A stretch of DNA of 64,000 bases, taken from assembly GCA_012064415.1 (NCBI GenBank), contig SSNU01000293.1, positions 45,962 through 109,961 of the forward strand. The letters are read 5' to 3'. Numbering within the stretch: position 1 is the stretch's first letter; every line of letters starts with the position of its first letter. The notes under the pieces are model-generated. The model did no database searches, had not been told where the DNA came from, and saw nothing but the letters and a program-made list of their open reading frames with translations. The DNA comes from Gyrodactylus bullatarudis (taxonomy: Eukaryota > Platyhelminthes > Monogenea > Gyrodactylidea > Gyrodactylidae). This document shows positions 58,083 to 64,000 of the stretch, one piece after another. A program made the translations under genes and the position numbers.

Positions 58083-58415
58083 ATATAAAGTTGGTTGATA
58101 TGAAGTTTGGAATCTTTGATTTTTACGAAAATCTGGTTTTTTCATCAAAAATTCGAATATGTTAAAGATTTATTGGAATCCTACTCATGTTCCCCACTTT
58201 TACCATTTGATGAAGAAGATTCTGAAAAAAATTATTTTTATGAAATATGGACATTTTTTCGAACTTTGAACTGAAATTTTTTATTGATTTCAAATTGAGA
58301 GAGTGATCAAAATGAGTAGGATTCCAAAAAATCTTTAACATATTTGAATTTTTGATGAAAAAACGAGTTTTTCGTAAAAATCAAAGATTCCCAACTTCTT
58401 ATCAATAGTAGCTTT
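58083..58415. mobile_element. Short fold-back element, subfamily B
   Basis: Left ATAAAGTTGGTTGATATGAA, right TTCTTATCAATAGTAGCTTT. Arms of about 120 bp (GGAATCCTACTCATG and its inverse CATGAGTAGGATTCC-like pair). The core TTTTTTCGAACTTTGAACTG is kept once. It is a deletion derivative of the 760-bp form at 25075. Confidence 0.8.
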
Positions 58416-58446
58416 ATGTAATTGCCACACTTTGCTAGTAGGTTAA

Positions 58447-58647
58447 TTGTCTAAAAACATTGCAAATTTCTACTTTGTAATTATTCAAACGTATCAAAAT
58501 TTATTAATATTGAAGAAGAAGCCAAAAAAATTGAAAAAGTTTTTGATAATAATTATAACTAACGATGTGGAGTTTATAATTTATGCCTTGAAATACCTTC
58601 AAGGCAAACAAGCTGTTCAAGTTTTACCATTAGAAAAAAGAGCTTGA
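58447..58647 (+). other. Short ORF of uncertain status
   Basis: Up to 66 codons with no ATG near the start (it opens with TTG). The end reads EFIIYALKYLQGKQAVQVLP, LEKRA, which looks more protein-like than random AT-rich sequence. It could be a terminal exon or a relic. From here to 60120 I see no other gene; a GATTACTAATCAGTGATTAG palindrome is at about 58794, and a run of ATT triplets at 59430-59450. Confidence 0.2.
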
Positions 58648-60123
58648 GATTTTCTTTATTTTTCACTCAGTTTTTTATCTGCTGAGTAATAATAAAATAG
58701 AACAACCAGTAAGAAACTCTTTTGTATTATCAATAGGCTTCTTATGATGTAGGAAATACTTTAACGAATAAAAATTGTAAAATGAATGAAGCTGATTACT
58801 AATCAGTGATTAGTTAATTTTATTTTCCGAATTTTCCCCTCAATGAACCAATTCAGTGATAAAATACTTTTTAGTAAAGCTTATCAATCAGAAATACCTC
58901 ACTTTTAAGCGATATATCAGTGAGCAAAAAACGTTTAATACTGCTTCAAAAACCCTAAATGTTTTTATTCTTACAGAACATATCTGTTAATTCTTACAGT
59001 TTTGAAGGGGGTTCGAACATAATTATGATATCGATTTGTGGGTTAAATTTTGAGCTTAAATCTGATCCAAAGTAGAATTTTTGAAGAATTATTATCTTGG
59101 AATCATATCAAGAGGTAAGGAATCTTTAATAAACTTACTCGATAAAAGAACCTTATTTATACTTTTGTTTTTTACAATTTCAAAGAATAATCCAACGTGA
59201 TTTTCTCAATCTCTTGTCTAATTTAGAATTAAAAATAGATTAGTTTTCTTATCGGAAACATTTTGACAGAATCAACTTTCGAATTTGTTTTCTCAAAGAT
59301 TAAGTTTCTAATTAATTCTTTTCTCAAAAGTTGGCGTTATTGCTAATCGAGTCTGTATTGGAATTTGAACAGTTTTCGTCTTTTAAAAAAGTTATTGAAA
59401 TAAAAATTTGCTATCAAAAAATAGGAACAAATATTATTATTATTATTATTGAATTAATAACTGTAACTGTCAATACAAATTTTCTTCTACTTCGATTGAT
59501 ACGAATTCAATCCGAATTTTAACTGGCATGAATTTTCATCTATCGCTCAGAAGTGGACACATATGCAAAAAATGCTTGCAATAGGAGTATTTACAGTTAC
59601 ATATCTAAAATAGTCTTGCAACTGAGAATACGAAGCATAATATTTTGCCATTTCATGAATATAGTTTTGTGATACTTTCCTGGCTCTTGATTTGAACATA
59701 CAGTACATATGTTTATCCAAATGTTTCGGGGGACTTACGGGGTCCTGTGAATGCATTATATAACATTACGAACATTAGTCATTAATGACTCATTGCACAA
59801 GTGATGTGGATAATAACCCCACCCCATGTGAGAAAAATAATCAGAAAGATTTTCTCAATATTTAATTCTGATTTTCAATTTCAAGAAGATTTTTAAAGTT
59901 GTTTTCTGCAAATTCTATTAGAAATAGCCCTACTAAACATGGTATGGAAATGATCAGCGGAAAAATCTCTTTCGAGAGGTATTAATTTAGTTGAAAATTA
60001 ATTTTTAGCCTATTTTTGGGTAAATGTGTCTGCTTACAAGTAGTCACGATTTACGAAAGAGATTTTTGAGGGGTAGAAATAAGGGGGATAACTTATACAC
60101 AGTTATTAAAGAGGGAGTACTGT

Positions 60124-60833
60124 AGTAGTTAATTGATATCATGTTGGGAATCTATGATTTTTACAGACATCTCGATTTTTTATCAAGAATTAGAATTTGT
60201 TAAAGATTTTCTGGAATCCTACTCATGCTGCCCACTTTTACCATTTAAAGAAAAAAATTCTGAAAAAAAATTATTCTTTTGAAAAATATGGTCAAATTCC
60301 CATTTGGCGCGAAAATCCCAATTTTTCGAACTTTGAGCTGAAAATTTATATTTATTTGAAAGTGGGAGGCTGATCAAAAAAGTTTTTCAAGATCTGGATT
60401 TGACAAGAATATCAATTCAACTGAATCTTATCTGATGCATAGCCTTAAATCGTTTGTGAGCTGAAATTCGATTTTTTGATCATTTTCACTACTTAAAAAT
60501 CAATGAAATTTCGATGATTCAAAATCTCTCGAAAATGGGGTAACTGTCGATAATTTCACGGTGTTAGTCAGCTTTCTTGTCTTGATTCTGAAAAACCACC
60601 CTAAAACTTTCAAATCAATAAAAATTTTCAGTTCAAAGTCCGAAAAAATGGGATTTTGGCGCCAAATTGAAATTTGACATATTTTTCATAAAAATAATTT
60701 ATTTAGGACTTTTTTCTTCAACTGGTAAAAGTGAGCAACATTAGTAGGATTCCAAAAAATCTTTAACACATTCGAATTCTTGATGAAAAAATCGAGATAC
60801 CTAACTTCATATCGACCAACTTTAGATAAATCA
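60124..60833. mobile_element. Fold-back element, subfamily B
   Basis: Left arm TTAATTGATATCATGTTGGG, then GATTTTTACAGACATCTCG; right arm closes CTAACTTCATATCGACCAAC. It contains CCATTTGGCGCGAAAATCCC and its inverse. Moderately diverged between arms, so older than the 25075 copy. Confidence 0.85.
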
Positions 60834-60938
60834 TGACATTAGATAAAAGATAAGTAAATATCTACAACTTCTCCATGATATCAAAAATTCCCAAGCCAGT
60901 GTGTCCGCATCAAGTAAACTGTACAGAATTCGGGATTG

Positions 60939-62278
60939 ATATGATTTCCAACTGGTAGATGGCAAAGAAAGAATTTACCTAAACTCAGCTAAGAATGAGA
61001 ACAGGAGAGAAGTATTGTTAATCGATGATATTTTTGATATCATCCATGAACATCACATAGGACTTGGCCATTGTGGAAGAGACTTTCTTAAGGATTCTCT
61101 CGACAAAAAATATTATAATATTACTTTCGATCAGATATCCATTTATTTACGATTATACCTAGCCTGCAAGAAAAATACGAAAATTATCAAAAAGGGAGTA
61201 GTATCAAACCCGATAATATCAACTCAACACAACGAAAGAGTTCAGATCGATCTCATAGATATGCAGTCTTGTCCTGATAGAGGTTACAAATTTATATTAG
61301 TGTATCAAGACCACTTCACAAAATACGTTCAACTGAGGCCTTTGAAGAACAAAACAGTACTTGATGTCTACAATACTGTTTTAGAAATTTTTCTTGATCA
61401 TAATCCTCCAAAAATTTTGCAATCAGATAATGGTAGAGAATTTAAGAATTGCATAGTCAAAAACTTGAGTTCCTATTGGTTGGATTTGAATTTCATTCAC
61501 GGAAAACCGAGATATAGCCAAGGTCAAGGATCTGTAAAAAGTTTTAAAGCAGCTTATAAGAAAGATACTCTTGAAATCAACATGAGATACAGTAAGACCT
61601 TTTTCATATTTTAACTTTCTTTAGACTCTCTAGAAGAAGATCAAAGTTGTTATGAAGACATTGGAACTTGTAGCATTTCTGAAACTGTAGAAGAGAATAA
61701 TCTGCAGCAATTTTTCTCAACGAAACCAACGCTAGAACCTCTTGAATGTACGTTATTTTTTTCTATACGTCTTAAATATATTCTAAAATATTTCTTAGTT
61801 TCAGACATCCCGTTTGTAAATTCTCCGGCATCTCTTGACGAACTTATAATGAAAGGCCATGCTGAAAATAGAACCAAAATGATCAGTAGGACGAAGTAGA
61901 ATATGATCTTGGCCAGAATGTAACGATTAAAGTACCGGATGTGGATCGATCTAAGCTCGATAATCATAACTTATATGGAGGGATCTTGAAAGTTGATCAT
62001 AACAATCTATATCAGGTCGGAACAACGCCCGGAATCATTGAAGGTCTATTTTCAGCAAATCAGCTATCTCCTTTTACAAATTTATTGATATTGAAGAAGT
62101 TCCTAATGAAAGCTACTCTGTGAGAAAAATTTCGAGTATGGTATCCTCTGTTAATGGACAAGGATTTTTACACTGCAGCTGTATTACAAAATGCTCAACA
62201 AGTCGTTGCAAGTGTCGCAAGAATAGTTTATTGTGTAACTCCAGATGCCACAATAGTTTATCATGCACAAATAAATAA
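60939..62278 (+). pseudogene. Decayed KRBA2-like DDE integrase gene
   Basis: Encodes HIGLGHCGRDFLKDSLDKKY (zinc-binding-like H2C2 region), then the integrase core VQIDLIDMQSCPDRGYKFIL, KYVQLRPLKNK and LQSDNGREFKNC. The third catalytic residue, normally Glu in GSVE, is Lys (GQGSVKSFK). Downstream are KVPDVDRSKLD, LYQVGTTPGI and a Cys-rich tail (GQGFLHCSCITKCSTSRCKC, RKNSLLCNSRCHNSLSC). Two introns fit the frame: 61592-61624 (GTAAGA...TTTAG) and 61748-61804 (GTACGT...TTCAG). Frameshifts near 61895 and 62060 and a stop at about 60936 break it. This is the rve family of transposon-derived KRAB-A-domain-2-like genes; the exact superfamily (Ginger-like) is from memory. A presumed element end was not found. 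A degenerate fold-back C piece may follow at about 62590-62680. Confidence 0.85.
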
Positions 62279-63211
62279 TTTATTTTATATTACAATTATA
62301 CTTGATTTCTTCACCACGAAAATAAAAAAAATAAAAATTATTTAGAGAAGGAATTTAAAATTTTCACTAGTGATTCGTACGAATCCCTGCTTTCACACGA
62401 TTCACGGTAACATATATAGTGAATAATGTAAAATCAGACATTCAGAAAGAGCCGTAACATAGTTATAGCTAGATTTATTGTACTATTTTAATCTTTATTG
62501 ATCATTAAGGAAGGTAGCTAGAGATTTTTATAGAAAGATCCTTAAGACAGGGTTGTAAGGTAAGTTAGGATGCAGTGTATTTCTCAAAGATAAAGCCAGA
62601 TGGTATGAAAATGATGATTTTTTACAAAACACTCTTTTTGTCAAGATAGTCAGGATATATCCCAAAAGATGAAATAAGGAAAATTTAGAAAAAATTTAAA
62701 TTCAACTTTTGATAACTTAATATAAACTGGTTGCTGGTTAGAAAACATTCTGAAACCAAAATTAAAGATACTGAGCTCAAAAGAAATTTACTTTGAAATT
62801 AAATTTCTTTGGAAGAAGGCGATAGAAATTCATTTTTTCAAGAACGCACTAGAGGAAAATAGTCAAGATTCATGCCAAATTTTCCTTCTGTCTCATTATT
62901 GTCAAGTGGAAATATGACATTTACCCAAAATCTATCACTTTTTTTATTGTTCTGAGAGGATTCGTGAAAAATTTATTCCTATCAAAAAATCTCAAAACTC
63001 CTATTTTTATCCGACTGAATTGACGAAGGATCTTTACTTGAAACTTTAGTTTGAATTTCACAAAATAGATTTAAAAGTCTTCCCAGAATTGCACAATTTG
63101 CATGATAATTTATCATCGATAAAAATTTTTCAGAATCAGACATCCAAACTCAAACCTTAAACGTGACTTACTTAGAAAAGGATGTAATGAAATACGCTCG
63201 AATCCGATTAA
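62279..63211. other. Intergenic DNA with no gene recognised
   Basis: AT-rich sequence with a weak fold-back-like stretch (GATGGTATGAAAATGATGAT at about 62600). No coding signal. Confidence 0.35.
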
Positions 63212-63744
63212 CCCTTCATGTCCCATTGTTCCACCAGTAGAACACAAAACTTTCTTGAGCGATAATTTTAACTGAAAGATACCTAAAACACTTTTTTTAA
63301 ACGAAAATATTCTTGAAATACTTTTTCACCTCTCATTAGAAAGGAAATTTATCGAGCTACAAAAATATGTATAATTCATGAAGATAGCCTCTGACTGGTG
63401 CTAACCAAAGTTACTTGAAGAAGGATGGTTTTTTTAAAAATGTAGTCGAATATTTTAAAAATATTCAGAACGTTTTTTTGAAAACCTATTTGCTGAGGTT
63501 TTAGGAAAGAATAAAATAACTTTCTATCGTAAAACAATAGCCGTAGATTTCAAGTATGCAATCGCCGGCTCGATATCTTTTAGAAGATAACTGGTGATAA
63601 AAAATGCCAATTTTAACTTCTATTATCTTTGAAATGATAAGTCTGCTTTCAAAAATGACTTCAGATTCGGAATCAGTGTAATTATTTTGGTCACAAATCT
63701 TTTAATTTTTGTGATGAAAATATAATAATTTTGAAAATGAAGGG
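63212..63744. mobile_element. Complete TTAA MITE, CCCTTCATGTCCCA family
   Basis: Perfect TTAA flanks (63208-63211 and 63745-63748). The left end is CCCTTCATGTCCCATTGTTC, CACCAG; the right end ATGAAGGG keeps 8 of the 14 TIR bases. 533 bp, in the opposite orientation to 43365-43855. It contains TACGATAGAAAGTTATTTTA in inverse and GATTGCATACTTGAAATCTA in inverse. Confidence 0.9.
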
Positions 63745-64000
63745 TTAATATCGAGGAACAAAATAAACCCTCTCGATAAATTAACATGGATAGGACACCA
63801 TATGTTATATAGTAACTATTTTTGTACTTATATGTGATATAACTTTAGAATATACCACAATTTCTGAGAGGCAACTATACCATTTTCAGATCGTTTTCAA
63901 AAGTTTACAAATGAATTTTGAAAATATCCAATCAGATTTCATACTTTCACAATAAGAGAAAAAACTTTTCCAAATAGATTTCCTATTAGTCAAAAAATAA

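Overview
This window is AT-rich eukaryotic DNA with the standard genetic code, GT-AG introns as short as about 60 nt, and a very heavy load of transposable elements. The intron-rich Elongator gene, a papain-family protease with an I29 propeptide, and the mix of piggyBac, hAT, Merlin, Penelope-like, LINE and KRBA2-like elements suggest an invertebrate animal, plausibly a crustacean such as a parasitic copepod. The organism assignment is inference, not something the sequence proves.

Layout. (1) 1-1641: upstream DNA with decayed ORFs. (2) 1642-22604 (+): Elongator subunit ELP1/IKAP, 12 exons, about 1404 aa, with nearly 17 kb of intron made largely of transposon debris. It has an apparent frameshift in exon 7 and a GC-AG intron 9. 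(3) 22605-29368: repeats only: TTAA-type MITEs, fold-back elements, a piggyBac transposase tail and a 1.1-kb palindrome. (4) 29369-35250 (-): an intact four-exon gene of unknown function (381 aa) carrying LINE and fold-back insertions in its introns. (5) 35684-45800: relics (Merlin transposase, GIY-YIG end of a Penelope-like element, MITEs). (6) 45802-46065 (-): small acidic protein with a C-terminal membrane segment. (7) 49552-52084 (+): intact three-exon cathepsin L-like protease. (8) 52160-54150: fold-back element interrupted by a 5'-truncated LINE with a clear target-site duplication. (9) 55918-56169 (-): possible small secreted peptide gene. (10) 57385-63750: LINE 3' end, fold-back elements, a decayed KRBA2-like integrase gene and a TTAA MITE.

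The most notable content is structural. At least five terminal-repeat families are bounded by TTAA, from a 1.7-kb internally deleted piggyBac down to a 70-bp element. Three fold-back subfamilies (called A, B and C here) share one template: a terminal ATGAAG-type motif followed by GATTTTTAC, then a central AACTTTGAG-type motif. Several nested insertions can be ordered from target-site duplications. The 1.1-kb palindrome at 28175-29290 carries, in each arm, a degenerate repeat of about 21 bp.

The recognisable host genes (tRNA-modification scaffold, secreted protease, unknown helical protein) share no obvious pathway. All coordinates and splice joins were read by eye; none has been checked against transcripts or databases.
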